A stretch of 8,467 nt of DNA from Burkholderiales bacterium. GTDB taxonomy: Bacteria > Pseudomonadota > Gammaproteobacteria > Burkholderiales > Burkholderiaceae_A. Position numbers and translations under genes: made by a program. Under the pieces are notes generated by a model. That model searched no databases. It had not been told where the DNA came from and saw nothing but the letters and a program-made list of their open reading frames with translations. Shown here one piece after another: positions 1-6,081 of this stretch. The stretch is from positions 1 to 8,467 of the forward strand of contig JAURCW010000044.1 of the NCBI GenBank assembly GCA_030828265.1, given 5' to 3'. Within the stretch, counting starts at the first letter, position 1, and every line of letters begins with the position of its first letter.

Positions 1-1409
1 AAGAACTGCGTAACTGGACATGCCTGTTCGCCGAGCCTTTGGCTGGGCTTATAACGACATCCCTGACAGTAGTTGCTCATTCTGTGAATGTAGGCCCCGC
101 TAGCAAGGTAAGGCTTGCTCGTAAAACGCGGGCCTGTTGCATAGAGAGCCATGGCCATGACATTGGGATGCTCAACCCAATGAACCGCATCCACGTAAAC
201 GGCCAGGAACCAATCCGAGACCTCCTTGGGGTCAATCTCCGCCAAAAGACCAAAGAGGCCGGTAACCATAAGGCGTTGTATATGGTGTGCATAACCGAGT
301 TCAAGGGTCTGCTCAACAACCTGCCGTTGGCAGTTCATATGAGTTTGGCCGGTCCAGAACCAGTCAGGCAGAGGTCTCTTAGCTTTGAGCTCATTGGCAT
401 TGAGCAGGCCCGGCATCTCAAGCCAGTAGATCCCTCGCATGTATTCTCGCCAGCCCAGAACCTGCCGAATAAAACCCTCCGCACTCTCAAGCCTCACCCT
501 ACCTTCACGGTAAGCCTTTTCGACATCGGCCACCAGCTCCCGCGGGTCAAGCATATGAAGGTTAAGGCTCGAGCCAATGGCCGAGTGCCATCCAATGGAT
601 AGGCCCGTCCACATGGCGTCTTGGGTAGGCCCAAAGTCATCAAGCCGTTGCTCAAGAAACTGGCGCCAGGCCAACCTGGCCTGCTCAGGTGTTACGGGCC
701 AGAAAAAGGCCTGCAAGTCACCGGGATGGTCGGGGTACCAACGCTCAACATCGTCCATCGCCTCACGCGTCGTGGTATCGGGCTCGATACGTAAAGGCGC
801 GGGCGGCTCGCCGGGTCCTTTCTTACCAAATGGCTTACGGTTCTGTGCGTCGAAATTCCATTGCCCTGCCTCGGGCTCACCATCGGGCTGAAGGAGAACT
901 CCGTGCCGGCGGCGCTGCTCGCGATAAAAGAGTTCCATCCGCAGCTGACGTTTACCCTTGGCCCAGTCGGCGAAGGACTTCGGGCTGCAATAAAAATGGG
1001 GATCCTCTTCCTCAACAACCGTTAGACCCGGCTGATCTGCTAAGGCCTTTTGTAGAGACTGCTGCAGTCGCCAGTCGCCTGGCCTCTGGAACCGGAGGGT
1101 GACCTCAGGCCACTGGGCTTTCCTTACCTGAAGAAACCTTAAGAGCCGACCTGCAAGTGTCGGCTCGTCCCCGAAACCCGGCTCATCGGTGCGAATGTAG
1201 TAGACGTTGTAGCCTTGGCTTTGCCATCGCTCTCGGGCATGGCGCATGGCCGAGAGAAAAAGGACCGTGCGCGCCTTGTGGCTTTTAACGTGGCTTGCTT
1301 CCTCGGGGGCCTCAATAAGAAGAATGGGGGCGCTGCATCCAAGGTCTTGGCAGACCGCGGGGGATTCGGAAAGCTGATCGCCGAGCACCAGCCCAAGGGT
1401 GATGCCCAC
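1..1409 (-). CDS. phrB: FeS-type photolyase/cryptochrome (CryB/PhrB class), 3' end cut by window edge
   Basis: The protein belongs to the deoxyribodipyrimidine photolyase-related family (FeS-BCP, prokaryotic 6-4 photolyases), flavoproteins that use light to repair UV lesions in DNA. It opens with the LGDQL motif (residues 9-13) of the antenna-binding Rossmann domain. It later carries GWREYMRGIYW, HHIQRLM (H375, H376) and a long flavin-binding helical region. Four cysteines, C360, C448, C451 and C464, have the same spacing as the [4Fe-4S] ligands of Agrobacterium PhrB (350, 438, 441, 454, as I recall). About 469 residues are present; family members run to a little over 500, so only the extreme C-terminus is missing, because the window ends. 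The start is GTG at 1409: an in-frame TAA lies three codons upstream and no ATG is near. No good Shine-Dalgarno is seen. It follows the regulator's stop by 10 bp, so co-transcription and translational coupling are likely. Family call very secure; symbol less so (cryB is an alternative). Confidence 0.95.
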   Translation of the reverse strand, partial: MGITLGLVLGDQLSESPAVCQDLGCSAPILLIEAPEEASHVKSHKARTVLFLSAMRHARERWQSQGYNVYYIRTDEPGFGDEPTLAGRLLRFLQVRKAQWPEVTLRFQRPGDWRLQQSLQKALADQPGLTVVEEEDPHFYCSPKSFADWAKGKRQLRMELFYREQRRRHGVLLQPDGEPEAGQWNFDAQNRKPFGKKGPGEPPAPLRIEPDTTTREAMDDVERWYPDHPGDLQAFFWPVTPEQARLAWRQFLEQRLDDFGPTQDAMWTGLSIGWHSAIGSSLNLHMLDPRELVADVEKAYREGRVRLESAEGFIRQVLGWREYMRGIYWLEMPGLLNANELKAKRPLPDWFWTGQTHMNCQRQVVEQTLELGYAHHIQRLMVTGLFGLLAEIDPKEVSDWFLAVYVDAVHWVEHPNVMAMALYATGPRFTSKPYLASGAYIHRMSNYCQGCRYKPSQRLGEQACPVTQF

Positions 1410-1419
1410 CTTCGATTAA

Positions 1420-2345
1420 CTAAAGGGAGTGGCGATGGCGCCAGTCAACAACTGACTTGGTTAGCTCTGCAAATTCGGTGACCACGCGTATACCATCAGG
1501 TGCCCGGCGACTTAAAACAGGACAGCGCCCACCGGCCCAAATCTCAACCGATTTGGGTAGCTTGGCGCGCAGCTCGGTTAGACCATCGACAACGAGTGTG
1601 GGATTCATAACGGGAGAGAAAGAAAGCACAACCAAGTCGATGTCCTGCGCTTGTGCGGCCAGAACAATGTCCCAGACTGGAGTCTGTACGCCCAGAGAAA
1701 AACAACGACAGCCTTCCAGTGCAAGCAAGGCCTCCACCATGAGCAGGCCCATGCCATGTGGCTCGGATGGAAAGGTTGTAGCAACACCCTCGGGCGGTTA
1801 CCCGGCTGAGGAATGGTGCTAATGGCATTACGCAGCACGACCTGCATTGACTCAGTAAATAGATGCTCTTCGTAAATCTCAAGCTGCCCGCGGGCCCAAG
1901 TGTCGCCAACCTTCTCGGTAAGCGGCGCAACAAGCTCCGTCACGAAACGGGCAAGCCCCAGGCGCAGCACACGTTGACTGAGCTGGCGTCGAAGGTCTTC
2001 GATCTCATGGGATTTCAGAACGTTCATGAGCTGGTCAAGGTCGGCGGCCTGATCCTCTGAAGCAATAGGTGCCGCCTGTGGAACCGACTCTGCAAGCGCC
2101 TGTAGGTCTTCCAGGCTTAGGCCAATAATCTTCCCAGGCCGATAGCCAACATCCATAAGCCGACGAATGGCACGAAGTCGATCGACCTGATCGATGGAAT
2201 AGATTCGTTCGCCAAAGTGGTCGCGCTCAGGGTTCGGGAAACCATAACGCCGCTCCCAGACACGCAGCGTGTCTTTGGAGAGCCCTGTGTCACGCTCAAC
2301 GGCAGCGATACTCAGGTGAATAGGGGCTTTGATGGGCTGATCCAT
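1420..2345 (-). pseudogene. litR: LitR/CarH-type MerR family B12-dependent photoreceptor regulator, broken by a one-base deletion
   Basis: This would be a light-sensitive transcriptional repressor that binds adenosylcobalamin. Residues 10-80 form a MerR winged helix (SIAAVERDTGLSKDTLRVWERR). A helical bundle follows with the photosensory W-x9-EH motif (W150, E160, H161). The C-terminal Rossmann B12 domain has the lower-ligand motif E-P-H-G-M-G and the GGxxP loop. The two halves are in different frames. The first runs from ATG 2345 to L189 (CTA, 1781-1779) and then continues in a nonsense frame to a stop at 1605. The B12 domain is readable only in the frame beginning at ACC, 1776-1774, and ends with TAG at 1420. 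Adding one base at about 1776-1779 gives a full protein of about 308 residues, normal for the family. No other damage is visible. The start is the only in-frame ATG after a stop at 2382-2384; its ribosome site is poor. It could be a recent mutation or a sequencing error. Confidence 0.9.
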
Positions 2346-2377
2346 AGGCGTTCGACAGACTTGACGAGAAACCCTTC

Positions 2378-2398
2378 TTTGTCATGGACAAATATTTG
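2378..2398. promoter_or_regulatory. Overlapping palindromes, candidate operator for the divergent regulator
   Basis: Two inverted repeats overlap between the divergent genes. TTTGTC-ATG-GACAAA (2378-2392) has perfect 6 bp arms around 3 bp. CAAATATTTG (2389-2398) is a perfect 10 bp palindrome. Half-sites resembling TT(T/C)GAC also recur at 2351, 2395 and 2403. The right palindrome enters the -35 hexamer of the rightward promoter. CarH/LitR proteins are known to repress by covering the -35 region of their targets and commonly bind upstream of their own gene. That this is their operator is inference from position and symmetry. Confidence 0.4.
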
Positions 2399-2424
2399 AC
2401 GGTTCGACTGTTACTGCCTAGTAT
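2396..2424 (+). promoter_or_regulatory. Sigma70-type promoter for the gpx-folE2-lipid operon
   Basis: TTGACG (2396-2401) and TAGTAT (2419-2424) are separated by exactly 17 bp, close to the housekeeping consensus. Transcription would begin near 2431, leaving a short leader before the peroxidase ATG at 2468. This is the best rightward promoter seen in the intergenic gap. No second strong promoter is evident in the short junctions downstream, consistent with one operon. The -35 is overlapped by palindromic sequence, which suits repression. Confidence 0.55.
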
Positions 2425-2448
2425 AGAGCCTCTTATTCCAAATGACTA
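2420..2448 (-). promoter_or_regulatory. Weak promoter-like element facing the regulator-photolyase pair
   Basis: Read on the minus strand, TAGTCA (2448-2443, four of six matches to TTGACA) lies 17 bp before TATACT (2425-2420), a good -10 hexamer. Its -10 occupies almost the same bases as the rightward -10, so the two promoters could hardly be used at once. The candidate operator would fall just downstream of the predicted start. The call rests on hexamer match and position only. Confidence 0.3.
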
Positions 2449-2467
2449 GGACAAAAAGCCCCTTGTT

Positions 2468-3064
2468 ATGACAAGACCGCACAATCCACGCCGTTTTTTA
2501 CTGCTTGCAGCCCCTGTCTTACTTGCCTCGACACTCGGCCTCGCCAACAGCAAGGCCCAGGCCTCGTCCACTTCAGCGAGCTGCCCGTCGCTCTTGAACC
2601 AGACCTTCCCCAGGCTTCAAGACGATGAGCCGCGTTCGCTTTGCGAATTTCAGGGCAAGGTAGTGCTGGTTGTGAACACGGCAAGCTACTGCGGTTTTAC
2701 CCAACAGTACGAAGGGCTTGAAACGCTCTACCGGAATTACAAAGACCAAGGGCTTGTGGTGCTTGGGTTTCCTTCAAACGACTTTAGCCAAGAGCCGGGC
2801 TCGAACCAACAGATTGCCGAATTCTGTTCCAATACATTTTCGGTTCGCTTTCCCATGTTTGCCAAGACCAAGGTAAAGGGCCCGGGCGCAAACCCGCTTT
2901 TTACCGAGCTCGCCAGGCTGGCCGAGGCTCCCGGATGGAATTTTCATAAGTACCTGATTGGGCGAGATGGCAAACTTGTTTCAAGCTATTCAAGTGCGGT
3001 CTCTCCCGATAGCCGTCGACTCCGGCACGACTTGCAAGCTGCCCTTCGCCCCAAACCACTCTGA
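2468..3064 (+). CDS. gpx: Exported glutathione peroxidase family protein
   Basis: A thiol peroxidase of the glutathione peroxidase family, expected to reduce hydrogen, organic or lipid hydroperoxides. Of 198 residues, the first 32 form a signal peptide: RR at 8-9, hydrophobic LLLAAPVLLA, and a probable cut after AQA (32). The mature enzyme therefore probably works in the periplasm. The peroxidatic cysteine is C75 in NTASYCGFT. The catalytic partners are Q108 in QEPG and W157/N158 in WNFHKYL. C120 in EFCSNTF fits the resolving cysteine of thioredoxin-type members. The usual FPCN cysteine is replaced by serine (S103). Two extra cysteines, C39 and C59, sit near the mature N-terminus. It is the first gene of the rightward operon. 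ATG 2468 is the first start after an in-frame TAG at 2447; the only SD-like AGGA (2448-2451) is rather far away. The reducing partner cannot be told from sequence. Confidence 0.93.
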   Translation: MTRPHNPRRFLLLAAPVLLASTLGLANSKAQASSTSASCPSLLNQTFPRLQDDEPRSLCEFQGKVVLVVNTASYCGFTQQYEGLETLYRNYKDQGLVVLGFPSNDFSQEPGSNQQIAEFCSNTFSVRFPMFAKTKVKGPGANPLFTELARLAEAPGWNFHKYLIGRDGKLVSSYSSAVSPDSRRLRHDLQAALRPKPL

Positions 3065-3093
3065 TGCATTACGACGCTGCACGAAACATTAAC

Positions 3094-3099
3094 GAAAGG
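3094..3099 (+). promoter_or_regulatory. Ribosome binding site of folE2
   Basis: GAAAGG lies five bases before the ATG at 3105 and fixes that start. It is one of the clearer Shine-Dalgarno sequences in the window, whose other genes mostly have weak ones or begin inside the preceding gene. Confidence 0.55.
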
Positions 3100-3104
3100 C
3101 TGCC

Positions 3105-3902
3105 ATGAACGCACCCGAGAAAATTGACCAACTGCCTGACATTCAGTCAAGCCTCGATACCCGACGTCTTTCTATCCAGAAGGCTGGCATTCGAGGCATG
3201 CGCCATCCTGTGATGGTTCAAACCCCCGCCGGAGCGCAGCCTTCGGTGGCCGATGTTGAGATGACCGTTGGCCTGCCCGCTGAGGCAAAAGGCACGCACA
3301 TGTCGCGTTTCATCGAGGTCTTCCAAGACCACGAGGCCCCCTTGAATTTTGAGAGCGTCAAGTCACTCATGGCCAAAATGCTCATCCGTCTCGAGGCCGT
3401 TGAGGGCGAGCTTATTGTTCGTCTGCCTTACTTCATGCGCAAGCAGGCGCCCGTATCAGGCGTAAGTTCGTTAATGGACTACGAGATGACCTGGACGGTA
3501 CGTCACGCCGTTCAGCCTGAGGTTTTGTTGAAGATGGTTGTACCCGTAACCAGCCTTTGCCCCTGCTCGAAAAACATCTCCGACTACGGGGCGCACAATC
3601 AACGCTCGCACGTCACAATCACGGCGCGGCTCAATGCCGAACTTGGCCCGGAGGCACTTATTCGCGTGGCAGAACAGGCCGCTTCCTGCGAGCTCTGGGG
3701 CCTTCTCAAGCGACCTGACGAAAAGTACGTCACCGAACGCGCGTACGACAACCCCAAGTTTGTGGAAGACCTCGTTCGCGACATCGCCCTAGGACTTCAG
3801 CGATTGCCTGCCGTGGATGGGTTCAGTGTGGAGTCCGAGAACTTCGAATCCATTCATAACCATTCGGCCTACGCAAAGATCGTCCACAACTTTGCCGACT
3901 AA
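3105..3902 (+). CDS. folE2: GTP cyclohydrolase FolE2 (type IB)
   Basis: This enzyme converts GTP to 7,8-dihydroneopterin triphosphate, the first step towards tetrahydrofolate and other pterins, in the cytoplasm. The 265-residue length is normal for FolE2. Signature stretches are SLCPCSK (C152, C154), GAHNQRS (H164), RPDEKYVTE (E206) and ENFESIHNHSAYA (E248, H251, H253). C152, H164, E206 and E248 line up at a constant offset with the metal and catalytic residues recalled for Neisseria FolE2 (147, 159, 201, 243), so it should be active. FolE2 is the metal-flexible alternative to FolE and is often used under zinc limitation. No zinc-uptake genes or Zur-like site are seen here, and its neighbours point to light or oxidative stress instead. 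Its gene begins 40 bp after the peroxidase stop, and its 3' end probably overlaps the next gene by 11 bp. Confidence 0.97.
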   Translation: MNAPEKIDQLPDIQSSLDTRRLSIQKAGIRGMRHPVMVQTPAGAQPSVADVEMTVGLPAEAKGTHMSRFIEVFQDHEAPLNFESVKSLMAKMLIRLEAVEGELIVRLPYFMRKQAPVSGVSSLMDYEMTWTVRHAVQPEVLLKMVVPVTSLCPCSKNISDYGAHNQRSHVTITARLNAELGPEALIRVAEQAASCELWGLLKRPDEKYVTERAYDNPKFVEDLVRDIALGLQRLPAVDGFSVESENFESIHNHSAYAKIVHNFAD

Positions 3903-5262
3903 GCCTCATGTTGTCGTTATTGGCTCGGGTATCGCGGGCCTATCAACCGCCTGGCATCTAAGGCACCGGGCGCGCCTTACCATTCTTGAAGCAGGCGACC
4001 GGCTTGGTGGGCACACCCACACCCGGTCCATTGCGATCAATGGGGTAAGCGGCCCTGTGGATACCGGCTTCATCGTATTCAACCATCAGACTTATCCGCT
4101 CTTCACGCCATGGCTCGCGGAGCTTGGTGTTCAAACATCGGCCTCGGACATGTCGTTTTCCGTCTCGGTGGATGCAGGTGCCTTCGAATGGTCTGGAAGT
4201 AATTTGCGTTCGGTCTTCGCCCAACCCACTAATGCGCTTCGGCCTAGTTTCTGGTTGATGCTGCGTGAGATCTTAAGGTTTAACAAGAAGGCGCCTGAGG
4301 ACTCGGCCGCCATGCTGACGGGAACAAAACAGAGTGTTTGCCTAGGCGACTACCTTGATGCGGAAGGCTACAGCGAACGCTTTCAGAGGGCCTACCTGCT
4401 TCCTATGGCCGGGGCCATTTGGTCATGTCCGACCGAGACCATGCGCGGCTACCCCCTAACAAGCTTTGTTCGGTTCTGTAGCAACCACGGGCTGCTCCAG
4501 GTGCAAAACCGGCCAACCTGGTACACCCTAAGTCACGGCAGTGTGAGCTATATCGATGCCATGCTTAATCGCATGCAGGCCGAAGAGGTCATGCCCGAGC
4601 TTCGGCTCAATGCGCGGGTTGAGTCCATTACGCCGGGGCCGACGGGTCTGGATGCGGGAAACGGCGGGCATCTCCACAGCCTTGCAATTGCCGGCCAAGA
4701 CCTCAAGACCGGTCTGCCCTTTACGCTGAAGGCGGATGCCGTTGTACTAGCCTGTCATGCTGATCAGGCGGCAAAGATTCTTCGCGGAGCCGACCACCCC
4801 GCGCAGCCGCTGCTGCATGCCATCGGTTTTCAGCCCAATAAGGCCTATCTGCATCTCGACGCCTCCCTCATGCCACGACGCCGTGCAGCATGGGCCTCTT
4901 GGAACTACCTCAGCCAGACCGGCCAAAAGGCGTCCTCAGCGGTTAGCGTCACTTATTGGATGAACCGGCTTCAGCCGCTTGTCTTCTCGGACGATGTCTT
5001 CGTAAGCCTTAACCCCCATCGGCCCCCGGACCCCAGTAAAACCCTTGAAGAGGTGAGCTACGAGCACCCCATCTTCAATGAGGCTGCTGTGGAAGCTCAG
5101 ACAGGCCTTGCAACAATGCAGGGTAGCCAAGGCGTCTGGTTTGCAGGCGCATGGACAGGTTTTGGTTTTCATGAAGATGGTTTTCGGGCTGGCAAGCAGG
5201 CCGCTGAATCAGTGATAAGCGAAGTTTGCGCAGCGCCTCAGGCGCTTGCACGGGCGGCATGA
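3892..5262 (+). CDS. FAD-dependent amine-oxidase-like protein (COG2907), fatty-acid modification candidate
   Basis: A flavoprotein of the COG2907 NAD/FAD-binding family, about 456 residues. The N-terminal dinucleotide fold shows VVVIGSGIAGLS (G11, G13, G16), E33 for the ribose, and LGGHTHT (38-44). The amine-oxidase-like C-terminal FAD motif is FAGAWTGFGFHEDGFRAG (417-434). No signal peptide or clear membrane span is seen. The preferred start is TTG 3892, giving MPTKPHVVVIG as in relatives, with an 11 bp overlap with folE2. An in-frame ATG at 3817 would add 25 residues of poor family character and an 86 bp overlap. No strong ribosome site helps either start. In proteobacterial singlet-oxygen and light loci, such flavoproteins accompany lipid methyltransferases, and furan fatty acid synthesis needs desaturation and O2-dependent steps. 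A role in acyl-chain oxidation is therefore likely but not proven. The gene is coupled to the next one by ATGA. Confidence 0.88.
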   Translation: MPTKPHVVVIGSGIAGLSTAWHLRHRARLTILEAGDRLGGHTHTRSIAINGVSGPVDTGFIVFNHQTYPLFTPWLAELGVQTSASDMSFSVSVDAGAFEWSGSNLRSVFAQPTNALRPSFWLMLREILRFNKKAPEDSAAMLTGTKQSVCLGDYLDAEGYSERFQRAYLLPMAGAIWSCPTETMRGYPLTSFVRFCSNHGLLQVQNRPTWYTLSHGSVSYIDAMLNRMQAEEVMPELRLNARVESITPGPTGLDAGNGGHLHSLAIAGQDLKTGLPFTLKADAVVLACHADQAAKILRGADHPAQPLLHAIGFQPNKAYLHLDASLMPRRRAAWASWNYLSQTGQKASSAVSVTYWMNRLQPLVFSDDVFVSLNPHRPPDPSKTLEEVSYEHPIFNEAAVEAQTGLATMQGSQGVWFAGAWTGFGFHEDGFRAGKQAAESVISEVCAAPQALARAA

Positions 5263-6062
5263 TCGAGTCTCTTCCCCGTATTGTCTGGGGGCGTGTGGGC
5301 CACACGCGATTTCGACCGATTGTTCATCGGTTTAAGACACGAGCTTTCTATCTTCAACTTCCTCTTCGGTCGATGGACCTACGAGCCCAGCGTGGAGAAT
5401 TCACCGCACAAGGGGCTGGCCATCTTTGGGCGGTCGATAAGCCCGCACTGCTGTCGGTCTGGTCCAAAGACCATGGTGATGGAAGGCCGCTCCTGCACTG
5501 GGCAGAGAATCAGCTTCAAGCCGCAGGTATTCATGATGCAGACGGCGAGATCTGGCTCACTACCTTTCCGCGCGTTCTCGGCTATGCCTTTAAGCCGGTG
5601 AGCTTTTGGTTTTGTGAGCGTGGCAATGGCAGCCTCGCGGCCGTGATTGTGGAGGTGAACAACACCTTTCAAGGGCGGCATGTTTATGTTCTAAAGCCAG
5701 GCGACGGCTATTCCAACGGTCAGACCCTGCATGCCGAGAAGGCCTTTTATGTTTCTCCATTTTTCGAGGTGAAGGGCCATTACGCCTTTCGGTTTTTCCG
5801 AAGCCCCAGCACGGGCGGCCAAGACCTTGCCCGTATCGATTACAGCAGCGAACCCCAGGAGGGCCTGCACTTAGCAGCAATCTCGCCCAACAAGCTCGAC
5901 CTAACGACCTATTTAAGCGGCCGGTCGCGACCACTGAATCGCTTCACCGCTCTTCTTGCCTGGTTAAGTTTCCCAGCCTTCAGTCTCAAAGTGATTGTCC
6001 AGATTCACTGGCATGCCCTGCAGCTCTGGCTCAAAGGGTGTCGCCTCGTTCCACGTACCTAA
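5259..6062 (+). CDS. DUF1365 family protein
   Basis: A 267-residue member of DUF1365 (COG3496), whose biochemical activity I do not know. Family marks are WGRVGHTRFRPIVHRF (10-25), LGYAFKPVSFWFC (107-119), AVIVEVNNTFQGRH (128-141) and KAFYVSPFFEVKGHYAFRF (161-179). The C-terminal part (about 230-260) is rich in hydrophobic residues and could touch the membrane; there is no signal peptide. The start is ATG 5259, which overlaps the previous TGA as ATGA. An in-frame ATG at 5226 would add 11 atypical residues inside the upstream gene. It lies between the FAD protein and the lipid methyltransferase, in the same order in which, as I recall, plant cyclopropane synthases fuse these three domains. That argues for a shared pathway acting on phospholipid acyl chains. 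Confidence 0.92.
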   Translation: MIESLPRIVWGRVGHTRFRPIVHRFKTRAFYLQLPLRSMDLRAQRGEFTAQGAGHLWAVDKPALLSVWSKDHGDGRPLLHWAENQLQAAGIHDADGEIWLTTFPRVLGYAFKPVSFWFCERGNGSLAAVIVEVNNTFQGRHVYVLKPGDGYSNGQTLHAEKAFYVSPFFEVKGHYAFRFFRSPSTGGQDLARIDYSSEPQEGLHLAAISPNKLDLTTYLSGRSRPLNRFTALLAWLSFPAFSLKVIVQIHWHALQLWLKGCRLVPRT

Positions 6063-6081
6063 CAAATTAAAAGAGTCTCCT

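Noticed and set aside
39..602. Long plus-strand open frame opposite the photolyase
   Set aside because: It is antisense to well-conserved photolyase sequence and its translation shows no recognisable domain.
1769..1785. Programmed -1 ribosomal frameshift in the regulator
   Set aside because: There is no X-XXY-YYZ slippery heptamer in the correct frame and no obvious downstream stem-loop. The family is normally made from one uninterrupted frame, so a mutation or sequencing error is simpler.
1544..1933. Minus-strand open frame across the regulator
   Set aside because: It is a third frame over the regulator. Its residues are not family-like, whereas the other two frames join into a complete LitR/CarH protein.
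1420..2345. Two separate genes: a short MerR regulator and a stand-alone B12-binding protein
   Set aside because: The only ATG in the second frame (1752) lies after the cobalt-ligand motif E-P-H-G-M, so a separate protein would lack its key histidine. There is no ribosome site, and the reading frames abut exactly one base out of register.
2346..2467. Cobalamin riboswitch or small RNA in the divergent gap
   Set aside because: The gap is only 122 bp and is taken up by promoter elements and short palindromes. It is too short for a cobalamin riboswitch and no B12-box-like motif is seen.
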